Source: Cohaesibacter marisflavi
GTDB taxonomy: Bacteria > Pseudomonadota > Alphaproteobacteria > Rhizobiales > Cohaesibacteraceae
Assembly: GCF_900115225.1 (NCBI RefSeq)
Contig: NZ_FOVR01000007.1
Location: forward strand, 62,001-126,000
Reading direction: 5' to 3'
Length of the DNA: 64,000 bases
The number at the start of each line of letters is the position of its first letter. The first letter of the stretch is position 1. The position numbers and the translations under genes are program-made. This document shows, piece after piece, positions 19,912-31,003 of the stretch. The notes beneath the pieces were generated by a model, which was not told the DNA's origin, did no database searches, and saw only the letters and a list, made by a program, of their open reading frames with translations.

Positions 19912-21352
19912 TGTAACGACCGCTGAAGACGATCCGTCTAAAGCTCAGCCGCTGTCCGATGCAGAATTGGACGCGGCCTTTTCTTTTATGCTTGATGCTC
20001 TGAAGATGACACATTCCTCCCGATCCGAGGCTGCGAACAAAGGCGTGGCGCAGGCCCGCTTGCCGCTTTTGCTGGCGGTTTCTGGTGGTGCGGATTCGGT
20101 CAGTCTGATGGTGCTGTGCCATGAGTGGGTCGAGCGCAACAAGCTCCCTATTTCCCTTTTTATTGCCAGTGTGGATCATCGCTTGCGGCCAGAGGCTGCG
20201 GATGAATGCGCCTATGTGGGCAAACTTGCGCAGGTGCGTGGGATGGACCATGCGACACTAGTCTGGGATGAAGAGAAATCCCATTCCAATCTTCAGGGGG
20301 AGGCGCGTGAAGCCCGCTACCGGCTTTTGTCAGAGCATGCCCATAGTTTGGGATGCGCCCATATTGTGATTGCACATCATCAGGATGATCAAGCCGAAAC
20401 CCTGTTAATGCGGCTCATTCGCGGCAGTGGCGTGACGGGATTGGCGGCGATGCGGCCACAACAGGCCTGCGGAGCGGTTACTCTTCTGCGGCCCCTGATG
20501 GCGTTTCCCAAGGCGCGGTTGAAGGCAAGCCTTAAAGCGCGGTCAATCGACTGGTTCGAGGATCCGAGCAACCAGAGCCCGAACTATATGCGCGTGCGTG
20601 TGCGCTCCCTGCTTCCGGTCTTTGCGCAAGAAGGATGTGATTCTGCCCGCTTGGCCGCAACGGCCCGGCGATTGCAGCGGGCAGATCAGGCTCTGGATGA
20701 AATTGCCTATGGATTTTATCTGCGACATATCGCCTCGGAGCCAGGGCGGTCTCTGTCGGTTTCCCTTATCTCGCTGCAAGACCAGAGCGAGGAGATCCGT
20801 CTTCGTCTGCTGCGCATGATGATCGCTCATGTGGTCGCCTCGGCCTATCCGCCAAGGGAAGAAAAGCTGTTGACGCTTGATGCCGCTCTTGGTGGGGAGG
20901 GGCTCCTTGAGAAGCGGATGAAGCGGACTGTGGCAGGCTGTTGCTTTGAAGTTTTGGCCAAGCGACTCTGGGTTTATCGCGAACCGGGTCGCAATCGGCA
21001 GGAAATCGCGCTTGAGGGCCCGTGTGAAGTGAACTGGCAGGGGCTTTACAGCGTAAAGATTTCAGGCGCTTTTGCGGGCGATGTCATGGGCGGAGAGCGA
21101 TCGGATATTCTGCTGCGGCCATTGGGCGAGGACGGTCGAACATTGTTGAGTAAGGAAGGGCTTTCTTTCCCTGAGCAAGGATGGAGCGGCGAATCTGGTC
21201 CCAAGGGGATCCTTGAGGCGCTTCCCTCTGTCTGGTGTGATGGACGCCCCCAGTTTGTGGTTGATTGGCCAAAAGTTGAGGTGGTTGAGGATTTTCACGT
21301 TGAATTTGAGGAAAAACATTCGAATTTCGACGCAAATGAAACGTTAGAGTAA
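19898..21352 (+). CDS. tilS: tRNA(Ile)-lysidine synthase TilS
   Basis: This N-type ATP pyrophosphatase has the PP-loop SGGADSVSL and the VDHRLRPEA motif. It attaches lysine to the wobble cytidine of tRNA-Ile(CAU), allowing AUA reading. Further family elements are AHHQDDQAETLLMRL and DPSNQSPNYMRVRVR. The start is uncertain: GTG at 19898 overlaps the cpoB stop by 14 bp and gives 484 residues; ATG at 19988 would give a shorter N-terminus that still precedes the PP-loop. The much earlier open-frame ATG at 19805 lies deep in cpoB and is unlikely. Confidence 0.93.
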   Translation: MQNANVTTAEDDPSKAQPLSDAELDAAFSFMLDALKMTHSSRSEAANKGVAQARLPLLLAVSGGADSVSLMVLCHEWVERNKLPISLFIASVDHRLRPEAADECAYVGKLAQVRGMDHATLVWDEEKSHSNLQGEAREARYRLLSEHAHSLGCAHIVIAHHQDDQAETLLMRLIRGSGVTGLAAMRPQQACGAVTLLRPLMAFPKARLKASLKARSIDWFEDPSNQSPNYMRVRVRSLLPVFAQEGCDSARLAATARRLQRADQALDEIAYGFYLRHIASEPGRSLSVSLISLQDQSEEIRLRLLRMMIAHVVASAYPPREEKLLTLDAALGGEGLLEKRMKRTVAGCCFEVLAKRLWVYREPGRNRQEIALEGPCEVNWQGLYSVKISGAFAGDVMGGERSDILLRPLGEDGRTLLSKEGLSFPEQGWSGESGPKGILEALPSVWCDGRPQFVVDWPKVEVVEDFHVEFEEKHSNFDANETLE

Positions 21353-21604
21353 ATCTTATTACTATAATAATGCAGAAAAGGGGGGCACTTGCCTTGGCAA
21401 GGACCCATCGAGACCCTAAATTCATCGAGAATGAACATAGGCGCCGAAGAAATCTTACGATTTTTATGGCCGCCGCAAATTCTGGCCTGCTGTAAAGGGC
21501 GTGTGATCACACCCTTGCGCTTGCAACAAGTCAGTCAGAAGAGAGAGACGGGTCGTTTTTCGGAACAGAACGATCCCGATATCTGAGGAACCAAGGGATA
21601 ACAT

Positions 21605-23527
<1,923 letters not shown>

Positions 23528-23557
23528 TTGGCCAGCCAAGTTGATAGCAAGATAAAG

Positions 23558-23584
23558 AAAGCGCCCCACTGAGGGCGCTTTTTT
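23558..23584 (+). terminator. Terminator after ftsH
   Basis: AAGCGCCC/GGGCGCTT with a 6-nt loop is followed by TTTT, 30 bp past the ftsH stop. Confidence 0.88.
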
Positions 23585-23727
23585 GTTGCCTGCTTGTGCA
23601 TTGGGCCGATGGCGATAGGATCGTATACGGTAGGGCAGGCGACAGCCTGTAACAACAGGAAACAAAGTTTGACTGGATGATCCTGAATTCTTTCTCAATT
23701 TAACGTATAAAAAGCGTAGGAATGGCA

Positions 23728-23883
23728 ATGCATTTACGGGGCCTTAGCGAGTCCCGCTCTAGTGTCCTTTATCTATTGGCACTTGTGTTTTTGCTGGCTG
23801 CGCCGGTTTGCTTTTTGGCTGACATGGGCGCGGTTGGACTTGATAATTTTCCGCTTGAAAGGTTGGTTGAGACTGATGGCTAA
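23728..23883 (+). CDS. Small single-helix membrane protein overlapping glmM start
   Basis: A 51-codon frame starts at ATG 23728, which has AGGA six bases upstream. An alternative ATG is at 23722. The product begins [12 protein letters not shown], followed by a strongly hydrophobic segment (residues 13-31) and a short acidic tail ending VETDG. Its stop (23881-23883) overlaps the glmM ATG at 23876 by 8 bp, an arrangement typical of translational coupling. A TATAAAA stretch just upstream could be a -10. No family is recognised. It could be a real small membrane protein or a leader that controls glmM translation. Confidence 0.5.
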   Translation: MHLRGLSESRSSVLYLLALVFLLAAPVCFLADMGAVGLDNFPLERLVETDG

Positions 23884-25219
23884 ATATTTCGGAACAGACG
23901 GTATTCGAGGGTGCGCCAATCGTTTTCCGATGACGCCAGAAATTGCAATGAAGGTTGGCATGGCGACCGGCAAGATCTTCCGCCGTGGTGATTTTCGCCA
24001 TCGGGTGGTTATTGGCAAGGATACGCGTCTTTCCGGCTATATGCTGGAGCCTGCCTTGACCGCAGGGCTGACGGCCATGGGGATGGATGTGTTTCTGCTC
24101 GGACCGGTGCCGACACCGGGGGTTGCCATGCTGACGCGGTCTCTGCGCGCCGATCTCGGTGTGATGATTTCTGCCTCGCACAACCCTTATGAGGACAATG
24201 GCATCAAGCTTTTCGGACCGGATGGATACAAGCTGTCTGACGAGATCGAGGCAGAGATCGAAGAGCTGATTGAAACCGACATGGTCAACAGTCTGGTGGC
24301 TCCGGATGGCCTGGGGCGGACCAAGCGCATTGACAGCGTCTATGACCGCTATATCGAATTTGCTAAACGGACCATGCCAAAGCACCTCTCGCTAGAGGGT
24401 CTGCGCGTTGTGATCGACTGCGCCAATGGCGCAGCTTACCGGGTTGCTCCTGATGCCTTGTGGGAATTGGGCGCTGAGGTGGTTAAGATTGGTGTTGATC
24501 CGAACGGCTTCAACATCAATGACAATTGCGGCTCAACGTCTGTCGGGGCGCTTGTTTCCAAAGTGCGCGAAGTACGGGCCGATATCGGCATTGCGCTTGA
24601 TGGAGATGCCGACCGGGTGATCATCGTTGACGAAACGGGCAGCGTGGTCGACGGGGATCAGTTGATGGCTGTGGTTGCAGAGAGTTGGTTCCGTGAAGGC
24701 TTGCTGACCGCGCCGGGTATCGTTGCCACCGTCATGTCCAATCTGGGGCTGGAGCGCTATCTCAACAGCCTCAAACTCTCTCTGGTGCGCACGAAGGTCG
24801 GTGACCGCCATGTTGTCGAGCATATGCGCAAACATCATTATAATGTGGGCGGAGAGCAGTCTGGTCATATCGTGCTGAGCGACTATTGCACCACGGGCGA
24901 CGGCTTGATCGCCGCGCTGCAGATTTTGGCCGTTGTGGTGAAAATGGGCAAGCCGGTTAGCGAAGTGTGTAACCGGTTTGAGCCGGTGCCGCAGCTCTTG
25001 ATGAATGTGCGCTATTCCGACGGAGCCCCTCTGGAAGCGGATGCCGTGAAAAAGGCCATTACGGCGGGTGAAGCCGCGCTTGGCGACAATGGACGTCTGG
25101 TCATCCGCAAATCCGGTACAGAACCGCTTATTCGCGTTATGGCGGAAGGGGATGATTCTGATCTGGTGGATAAGGTCGTTGGCGACATCTGCGACGAGGT
25201 GCGCAAAGTCAGCGGCTAA
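23876..25219 (+). CDS. glmM: Phosphoglucosamine mutase
   Basis: The 447-residue enzyme interconverts glucosamine-6-P and glucosamine-1-P for UDP-GlcNAc, peptidoglycan and LPS synthesis. The start [12 protein letters not shown] is the family N-terminus. The phospho-serine is S101 in SASHNP. The metal-binding DGDADR loop is near residue 243 and the phosphate-binding [12 protein letters not shown] motif is near the C-terminus. The frame continues upstream to 23762, but ATG 23876 is the only start consistent with the family. The ftsH-glmM order is common in alphaproteobacteria. Confidence 0.97.
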   Translation: MAKYFGTDGIRGCANRFPMTPEIAMKVGMATGKIFRRGDFRHRVVIGKDTRLSGYMLEPALTAGLTAMGMDVFLLGPVPTPGVAMLTRSLRADLGVMISASHNPYEDNGIKLFGPDGYKLSDEIEAEIEELIETDMVNSLVAPDGLGRTKRIDSVYDRYIEFAKRTMPKHLSLEGLRVVIDCANGAAYRVAPDALWELGAEVVKIGVDPNGFNINDNCGSTSVGALVSKVREVRADIGIALDGDADRVIIVDETGSVVDGDQLMAVVAESWFREGLLTAPGIVATVMSNLGLERYLNSLKLSLVRTKVGDRHVVEHMRKHHYNVGGEQSGHIVLSDYCTTGDGLIAALQILAVVVKMGKPVSEVCNRFEPVPQLLMNVRYSDGAPLEADAVKKAITAGEAALGDNGRLVIRKSGTEPLIRVMAEGDDSDLVDKVVGDICDEVRKVSG

Positions 25220-25250
25220 AGGCTCATTAATCCTTTGCAGAGAATGGAAA

Positions 25251-25279
25251 AAGTCGCTCCAGACCGGGGCGGCTTTTTT
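25251..25279 (+). terminator. Terminator after glmM
   Basis: A 10-bp stem (25251-25260 with 25266-25275, two G-T pairs) with a 5-nt loop is followed by TTTTTT. It sits between the convergent glmM and EamA genes. Confidence 0.8.
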
Positions 25280-25288
25280 GTTATCTGT

Positions 25289-26191
25289 CTAGACCGGAAG
25301 ACGGCCGGGGCGGCTGCTGATGGCAACCCCAGCAAGAATGATCGCAAAGCCGAACCATACGCCCCATGTGAGGCTTTCGTTGAGGAAGATAATTCCGCCA
25401 AGAGCCGTGGCCACGGGGATCAGATAGTTGCTCATGGCCAGGAAGGTCGCCGTGGTCTGGGAAAGGAGAACGAAGACCATTAGGGTGGCGAGCGCCGTCG
25501 GGACAATGCCCAGATAAATGAGGATGAGCCACTGCCTCATGTCCGCATTGAGAAGGGCATCCGCAGGCTCGAAGAAGAATGCTGCCAAGAGCAACAGGCA
25601 TGCGCTTGTGGTTACCACCGCTGTTGCCTTGTCCAGATTGTCGGCTGGCGGGATGAGGCGCGAAGAGACCGTGTTCATCGCGTAGCACAGGCTGCAGAAG
25701 AAAATGGCCAATTCGCCCAAGAGTTCAAGATTGTGCTCGGGTGAGGCGGGGCCTGAATCGGGCTTGATAATGAGTACAAGTCCGGCAAAGCCGATGAGAA
25801 AGCCGATCGCCTTGTTGCGGGTCATCTTTTCATCGGGCAGCAGGAAGTGAGCCAACCCCAGAACGGAAAGCGGCACGGTTCCAATCAGAATGCCTGCAAT
25901 TGCAGAGCTGGTATATTGCATCCCCCATGCCAGAAAAATGAACGGTACAGCCGAGCTGATCAGGGCCAGCCAGATAACCCACGGAATATGGTGCCTGCCG
26001 AGCGACCATGGTTTGCGCACGATAAATACCCTGTAGAGGATCAAGGCGATCGCTCCGGAACTGACCCTGCCTGCTGTAAGCCAGATGGGGGTCATTTCTG
26101 CGGCAATCACGCGCGTAAGAATAATGGCCGAGGCCCAACACAGGACGAGAAAAGCCAGAATGAGCCAATGACGGAGGGCATGAGTCTGCAT
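25289..26191 (-). CDS. EamA/DMT family transporter
   Basis: The 300-residue protein has about ten hydrophobic helices in two repeated EamA halves, for example an N-terminal ALRHWLILAFLVLCWASAI and a late YLIPVATALGGIIFLNE segment typical of drug/metabolite transporters. These are inner-membrane exporters or uptake carriers for metabolites. The substrate cannot be predicted. It is convergent with glmM and divergent from the outer-membrane protein gene. Confidence 0.9.
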   Translation of the reverse strand: MQTHALRHWLILAFLVLCWASAIILTRVIAAEMTPIWLTAGRVSSGAIALILYRVFIVRKPWSLGRHHIPWVIWLALISSAVPFIFLAWGMQYTSSAIAGILIGTVPLSVLGLAHFLLPDEKMTRNKAIGFLIGFAGLVLIIKPDSGPASPEHNLELLGELAIFFCSLCYAMNTVSSRLIPPADNLDKATAVVTTSACLLLLAAFFFEPADALLNADMRQWLILIYLGIVPTALATLMVFVLLSQTTATFLAMSNYLIPVATALGGIIFLNESLTWGVWFGFAIILAGVAISSRPGRLPV

Positions 26192-26532
26192 GATTATCTA
26201 GAAAGTCCGGTGAGGGTGGCGGGTAGGTCTGGCTATATCGGTAATTGGCCCACCAGCGCAAGAGCCTCCGAACGAAAGAATGGGTAATGCACCATTTGTC
26301 TGGGGCCTGTCCAGGCGGGAGGGGCGTCGCTTAAGGATTGGTAACGGTTTGTTAAGAATAAAATTTGCAATTTGCACGAATTTATCTATGCATAATTGAT
26401 TGTTTGACTATTCTTTGATGTATTTATGTTTAATATTCGTAGTTAATCCAGTATTAAGAAAATTCTGTGATCTTTTCTCTTGAGTGTATATCTCTAATTC
26501 AAGTTCAAATCTTTATGTCGAGAGGAAAAGAG
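26192..26532. other. AT-rich region between divergent EamA and outer-membrane protein genes
   Basis: These 341 bp hold the promoters of two divergent genes. The stretch 26340-26470 is strongly AT-rich, as often before abundant outer-membrane protein genes. A GTAA-(7 nt)-TTAAG element at 26341-26356 resembles a degenerate CtrA site but is too weak to call. No small gene is evident. Confidence 0.45.
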
Positions 26533-27276
26533 ATGAGCAGCCTCAAAAGAAATTTGTTTTTGAGTGTGTTCGGGGCCGCTATGACAGCTTCTGTTGCTTT
26601 TGCAGCGGATTTGCCTGCGCCGCCGATCATCGAATACGAACCTGAAGTTCCTGTAGAAATTGGCTCCGGCTGGTACTTGCGCGGAGACCTCGGGGTTGCC
26701 GCTTATACCGGTGCTGGCGCCACGTGGGTGGATTCCACTGGAACCAAATGGCATTTTGCTAACGAAGATATCGAGAACGGCTGGTTGGCTGGCATCGGTG
26801 CCGGTTACTATTTCAATGAAAAGCTCCGCGGCGATGTGACGCTGGACTATCATGGAAAAGCAAAGTTCAAGGCAGATGCACCATGCGCGGCTGCGCCATG
26901 CACGACGAAAGAAACGCTGAAATTCAGCGCCTGGACTCTGATGCTGAACGGCTATTACGATATTGGTACCTGGAATTCGATCACGCCTTACGTTGGTGCT
27001 GGTGCCGGTATGGCCTATCTGCGCGCAACGGATTATACCACGACCTCTGGTCAGGTATTTGGCAACAAGAGCCGGGTGAATTTTGCCTGGAACGTGATGG
27101 CCGGTGCTGCATTCGACATCAGCGATCGTCTCAAGCTTGATGCCAACTATCGTCTGATGAATTTCGGTAAGGCCCGCACTGGACATTCTTCCAATGCAGC
27201 CCAGCCAAATCCGGTTAAATTCAGCGATCTGTATGCGCACGAGTTCCGTCTCGGCCTGCGCTACGACTTGAACTAG
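26533..27276 (+). CDS. Outer-membrane beta-barrel protein (Omp25/31-like)
   Basis: The 247-residue protein has a signal peptide ending in ASVAFA-ADLP, the pattern of rhizobial and Brucella Omp25/Omp31 porin-like proteins. It then has alternating strands such as GWYLRGDLGVAAYTG, WLAGIGAGYYFNEKLRGDVTLDY and the C-terminal HEFRLGLRYDLN, ending like an eight-stranded OmpA-type barrel. A CAAAPC loop could form a surface disulfide. The start is the ATG at 26533 behind AGAGGAAAAG. An ATG at 26515 is in frame but less likely. It is a single-gene unit. Confidence 0.88.
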   Translation: MSSLKRNLFLSVFGAAMTASVAFAADLPAPPIIEYEPEVPVEIGSGWYLRGDLGVAAYTGAGATWVDSTGTKWHFANEDIENGWLAGIGAGYYFNEKLRGDVTLDYHGKAKFKADAPCAAAPCTTKETLKFSAWTLMLNGYYDIGTWNSITPYVGAGAGMAYLRATDYTTTSGQVFGNKSRVNFAWNVMAGAAFDISDRLKLDANYRLMNFGKARTGHSSNAAQPNPVKFSDLYAHEFRLGLRYDLN

Positions 27277-27396
27277 ATCGAGCGATGCTGTCTTGCGTTA
27301 TCGGCGCGGACCTATCCTGCTATTTTGCTTTCATGGAAGTGTGGCGGATGTGGTCATGAATATTGGCTGACGGAGACAGATCTTTATTGCTCCTCT

Positions 27397-27437
27397 CGAA
27401 GAAGGCGATTATCCAAGAGCGATGATCGCCTTCTTCG
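27397..27437 (+). terminator. Perfect 13-bp hairpin downstream of the outer-membrane protein gene
   Basis: A perfect inverted repeat with 13-bp arms (27397-27409 and 27425-27437) and a 15-nt loop lies 120 bp past the outer-membrane protein stop. No T-run follows, so it is either a factor-dependent 3' end stabiliser for the upstream mRNA or something acting in the serC upstream region. Confidence 0.45.
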
Positions 27438-27474
27438 ACGTGGTGACTTTGTTGCTATTCCGGTTCCGTGCTAT

Positions 27475-27503
27475 TTGCCGAGAGGCGATAGCTGTGCGAT
27501 AAT
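27475..27503 (+). promoter_or_regulatory. Candidate serC promoter
   Basis: TTGCCG (27475-27480) and GATAAT (27498-27503) are separated by 17 bp, a good match to a housekeeping promoter. They would start transcription near 27510, leaving a leader of about 120 nt ahead of serC. Confidence 0.45.
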
Positions 27504-27574
27504 CGTGCAACTGTTGTTGCTATACGGTGATCAACTGCAAGAATCCGTTTGACGCATGTCGTAAAGAAGAGTAA

Positions 27575-27631
27575 CCCGATTTGTGGGACACCTCTCCCCA
27601 ACGAGAGGCAACTATCTGTGAGGGTAGCTTT
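27575..27631 (+). ncRNA. serC leader RNA motif
   Basis: Directly before the serC start are two small hairpins: CCTCTC/GAGAGG (27591-27608) and CTATC/GGTAG (27612-27627). The second contains the GAGGG ribosome-binding site in its loop and 3' arm. The order, spacing and attachment to serC match the serC RNA motif described upstream of serC-serA in alphaproteobacteria, probably a cis-regulatory element. Its ligand or mechanism is not established. Confidence 0.65.
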
Positions 27632-28795
27632 ATGACAGATATTACACTACCGGCCGTACGGCCGAACAATCCCCATTTCTCTTCTGGTCCTTGCTCCAAG
27701 CGTCCTGGCTGGTCTTTCGACAGCCTTGCAGACGCGCCGCTGGGCCGTTCTCACCGCGCTAAACTTGGCAAATCCAAGCTGAAAGAAGCGATTGACCTGA
27801 CCCGCGAAATTCTCGGCGTGCCTGCCGACTATCGCATCGGGGTTGTGCCTGCATCCGATACGGGTGCCGTGGAAATGGCTCTGTGGTCTCTGCTTGGTGC
27901 GCGGGGAACCGATATTCTCGTTTGGGAAAGCTTTGGTGCTGGTTGGGCAACCGATGTTGTCAAGCAGCTCAAGCTGGATGATACCCGTGTGATGAAGGCC
28001 GACTATGGCCAGATCCCGGATCTCGGCGCAGTTGATTTCTCCCGCGACGTTGTCTTTACATGGAACGGCACCACTTCTGGCGTTCGTGTTCCCAATGGCG
28101 ACTGGATCCCGGCAGACCGCGAAGGTCTGACCATTTGTGACGCCACCTCTGCTGCTTTTGCGCAGGATCTTGCATGGGACAAGCTCGACGTTGTGACCTA
28201 CAGCTGGCAGAAAGTGCTGGGCGGTGAAGCCGCTCACGGCATGCTGATCCTCAGCCCACGTGCTGTCGAACGGCTGGAAAGCTATGTACCAGCATGGCCG
28301 ATGCCGAAAATCTTCCGCATGACCAAGGGTGGCAAGCTGATCGAAGGCATCTTTGAAGGGGCTACGATTAACACCCCATCCATGCTTTGCGTTGAAGACT
28401 ATCTTGATGCACTCAAATGGTCCAAAGATATTGGTGGTCTTGATGCCCTGATGAAACGGGCCAATGATAACCTTGCCACGTTGGAAGCCTGGGCGGACAA
28501 GACGCCTTGGGTTGATTTCCTGGCCAAGGACAAGGCGATCCGCTCCAACACATCCGTGTGCTTTACCATTGTAGACGAAGATGTGGCCGCACTTGATGCT
28601 GCTGCTCAGGCCAAATTTGCCAAGGCGCTGGTTGCGCGGTTGGACAAAGAAGGCGTTGCTTATGACATCGGGGCCTATCGTGATGCTCCGACGGGGCTGC
28701 GCATCTGGGCCGGTGCCACCATTGAGGCGTCCGATCTGGAAGCTCTGACCAAGTGGCTCGATTGGGCCTTTGCTCAGGAAAAGGCCGCGCTCTAG
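27632..28795 (+). CDS. serC: Phosphoserine aminotransferase
   Basis: The 387-residue PLP enzyme converts 3-phosphohydroxypyruvate to phosphoserine. It belongs to the alphaproteobacterial/archaeal subgroup of SerC: N-terminal [15 protein letters not shown], and the PLP lysine in [14 protein letters not shown]. The start at 27632 follows GAGGG and excludes the hairpin-containing extension to 27581. serA follows 135 bp later and the two genes form the first two steps of serine synthesis. Confidence 0.95.
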   Translation: MTDITLPAVRPNNPHFSSGPCSKRPGWSFDSLADAPLGRSHRAKLGKSKLKEAIDLTREILGVPADYRIGVVPASDTGAVEMALWSLLGARGTDILVWESFGAGWATDVVKQLKLDDTRVMKADYGQIPDLGAVDFSRDVVFTWNGTTSGVRVPNGDWIPADREGLTICDATSAAFAQDLAWDKLDVVTYSWQKVLGGEAAHGMLILSPRAVERLESYVPAWPMPKIFRMTKGGKLIEGIFEGATINTPSMLCVEDYLDALKWSKDIGGLDALMKRANDNLATLEAWADKTPWVDFLAKDKAIRSNTSVCFTIVDEDVAALDAAAQAKFAKALVARLDKEGVAYDIGAYRDAPTGLRIWAGATIEASDLEALTKWLDWAFAQEKAAL

Positions 28796-28930
28796 CTCTG
28801 GCGCATGTTGCCAATCAGACGGCTCTGCAGGGCAGGGCCGTCGCAAGACCTCAAGACACCATTTTCGTTTCATGCGACTTGCTGCGCCGGGGAGAGTTGG
28901 CGCGCGTTGCAAACCAGTGAGGATATTCCC

Positions 28931-30520
28931 ATGGCTAAAGTTCTGATTTCCGACAAACTGTCGCCAACCGCCGTTCAGGTCTTCAAGGACAAGGGCGTTG
29001 AAGTCGATTACCTGCCAGACCTTGGCAAGGACAAAGACAAGCTGATCGAAGTGATCGGCCAGTATGATGGTCTGGCCATTCGCTCTGCGACCAAGGCAAC
29101 CGAAAAGGTCATCGCTGCGGCTGACAATCTCAAGGTGATTGGCCGCGCTGGTATCGGCGTGGACAATGTGGACATCGAGAAAGCCACCCAGCGCGGTATC
29201 ATCGTGATGAACACGCCGTTCGGCAACTCGATCACCACCGCTGAGCATGCCATCGCCATGATGTTTGCCGTTGCACGCCAGATTCCGGCTGCTGATGCAT
29301 CCACGCAGGCTGGCAAGTGGGAAAAATCCAAGTTCATGGGTGTCGAGATCACGTCCAAGACCCTCGGCATCATCGGCTGCGGCAATATCGGTGGTATCGT
29401 CGCAACCCGTGCTGTTGGTCTCAAAATGAAGGTCATCGCGTTTGACCCGTTCCTGTCGCCGGAGCGTGCTGTCGAGCTGGGCGTTGAAAAGGTCGAACTG
29501 GCCGATCTGTTCAAACGGGCCGATTTCATTTCTCTGCATACCCCGCTGACTGACAAGACCCGCAATATTGTTTCTGCTGATGCCATCGCGACCATGAAAG
29601 ACGGTGTGCGCATCATCAACTGTGCCCGCGGCGGTCTGGTGGATGAAGATGCGCTGGCTGAGGCCATCAAATCCGGCAAGGTCGCAGGCGCTGCCTTTGA
29701 CGTGTTTACAAACGAACCGGCCAAGGAAAATGTGCTGTTCGGCTTGCCGAATGTTGTCTGTACGCCGCATCTTGGTGCGTCGACCTCTGAAGCGCAGGAA
29801 AATGTGGCCATTCAGGTGGCCGAGCAGATGGCCGACTATCTGGTCAATGGGGCTGTTTCCAACGCACTCAACATGCCTTCGATTACCGCAGAGGAAGCAC
29901 CGCGCCTGACGCCATTTGTCAAGCTGTCCGATCAGCTCGGCTCGTTTGCCGGTCAGTTGACCGAAAGTGGCCTCAAGGGCATTCGCATCGAATATGAAGG
30001 CGATGTGGCCGAGATGAATACGCGGGCTCTGACGTCCGTTGTTCTGGCCGGTGTGCTCAAGCCACTGTTGCAGACCGTGAATATGGTCTCTGCTCCGGCT
30101 ATGGCCAAAGAACGTGGTATCACTATTGAGGAAACCCGGCGCGAACAGCAGGGCAACTACGAAAACTATATTCGCCTCACTTTGGTGACCGAGCGTCAGG
30201 AACGCTCTGTTGCCGGTACCGTGTTCGGTGATGCCAAGCCACGCATCATCCAGATCAAAGGCATTAATATGGAAGCCGAGCTGGGTGAGAACATGCTCTA
30301 TATCACCAACAAGGATAAGCCTGGCTTCATCGGTCGTCTGGGCACCTTGCTGGGAACGTCTGAACTGAACATCGCAACCTTCAATCTTGGCCGTAAGCAA
30401 GCTGGCGATGATGCCATTGCGCTCATCGAAATTGATGGTTCGATCAGCGATGCGGTGATTGCTGAGATCGAGGCGCTGGAGGGCGTTGTTCAGGCCAAGG
30501 CGCTGAAATTTTCCGTCTGA
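28931..30520 (+). CDS. serA: D-3-phosphoglycerate dehydrogenase
   Basis: The 529-residue form of SerA has a substrate-binding and NAD-binding core (GIIGCGNIGGIVATRA near residues 149-164, RGGLVDEDAL), the catalytic His in TPHLGASTSEA, an intervening domain, and a C-terminal ACT domain (MLYITNKDKPGFIGRLGTLL) used for serine feedback control in related enzymes. ATG 28931 gives the standard MAKVLISDKLS start. The longer frame back to 28805 is rejected. Confidence 0.97.
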   Translation: MAKVLISDKLSPTAVQVFKDKGVEVDYLPDLGKDKDKLIEVIGQYDGLAIRSATKATEKVIAAADNLKVIGRAGIGVDNVDIEKATQRGIIVMNTPFGNSITTAEHAIAMMFAVARQIPAADASTQAGKWEKSKFMGVEITSKTLGIIGCGNIGGIVATRAVGLKMKVIAFDPFLSPERAVELGVEKVELADLFKRADFISLHTPLTDKTRNIVSADAIATMKDGVRIINCARGGLVDEDALAEAIKSGKVAGAAFDVFTNEPAKENVLFGLPNVVCTPHLGASTSEAQENVAIQVAEQMADYLVNGAVSNALNMPSITAEEAPRLTPFVKLSDQLGSFAGQLTESGLKGIRIEYEGDVAEMNTRALTSVVLAGVLKPLLQTVNMVSAPAMAKERGITIEETRREQQGNYENYIRLTLVTERQERSVAGTVFGDAKPRIIQIKGINMEAELGENMLYITNKDKPGFIGRLGTLLGTSELNIATFNLGRKQAGDDAIALIEIDGSISDAVIAEIEALEGVVQAKALKFSV

Positions 30521-30564
30521 TTAGGCCGGGCTGGAGTCATCGTTCTGGCGTATGAAAATGAGAG

Positions 30565-30605
30565 GGCGTTTCGCGATCAGTGACGATTGCGAAACGCCTT
30601 TTTGT
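30565..30605 (+). terminator. Terminator after serA
   Basis: A perfect 10-bp stem GGCGTTTCGC/GCGAAACGCC with a 14-nt loop is followed by TTTTT, 45 bp past serA. Confidence 0.9.
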
Positions 30606-31003
30606 TGTGGCCTTCTGAGTCTTTTTGCTGCCGTTTCCTGTGTGGTTTGCAGGGTGGGAGGGCATATCTTGTGCCAAAGGCTGCCAATCACTGTGCAAAT
30701 GCAGCATTCACGGGGCAAATATGCATGATCAGCAGTGGTCTAGCCTTTGAAAAGTCGGTTTCGCACTCGCTTCACACTAAAGAATTGTCTATAGTCCTGC
30801 TCGCTTGATGAGGTGGTTTTGCCGTTGGACGGCGAGGTCTGTCATCAAAGGGTGTGTCTTGCCTGTGCAAGGCGCGTTTCCATGGGATTGGGTTGGTTGA
30901 TGTAACCGCGTCGGCTGAATTTCCCGTCATTTCCTAATTTGCTTTTAACAAGCAATCGGGCCGATCCCTTTCAGATTTAACGTTATTAAAGGAGCTCGCA
31001 TCG
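30606..31003 (+). other. Region upstream of purA
   Basis: About 400 bp between the serA terminator and purA. I see a possible -10 TATAGT at 30790-30795 and a short CTTGC-CTGT-GCAAG hairpin near 30860. No gene is visible. The length would allow a long purA leader. Confidence 0.35.

Noticed and set aside
26341-26356. A CtrA site upstream of the outer-membrane protein gene.
   Set aside because: GTAA-N7-TTAAG has two departures from the consensus and the region is AT-rich enough to produce it by chance.
27325-27552. A 75-codon frame between the outer-membrane protein gene and serC, with a CGGCGH motif.
   Set aside because: No ribosome-binding site. It runs through the perfect hairpin and the candidate promoter, and residue composition is not protein-like.
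27647-30400. A 917-codon open frame on the minus strand opposite serC-serA.
   Set aside because: Both plus-strand genes are unmistakable by motifs. The antisense frame is a by-product of their codon bias and has no recognisable domain.
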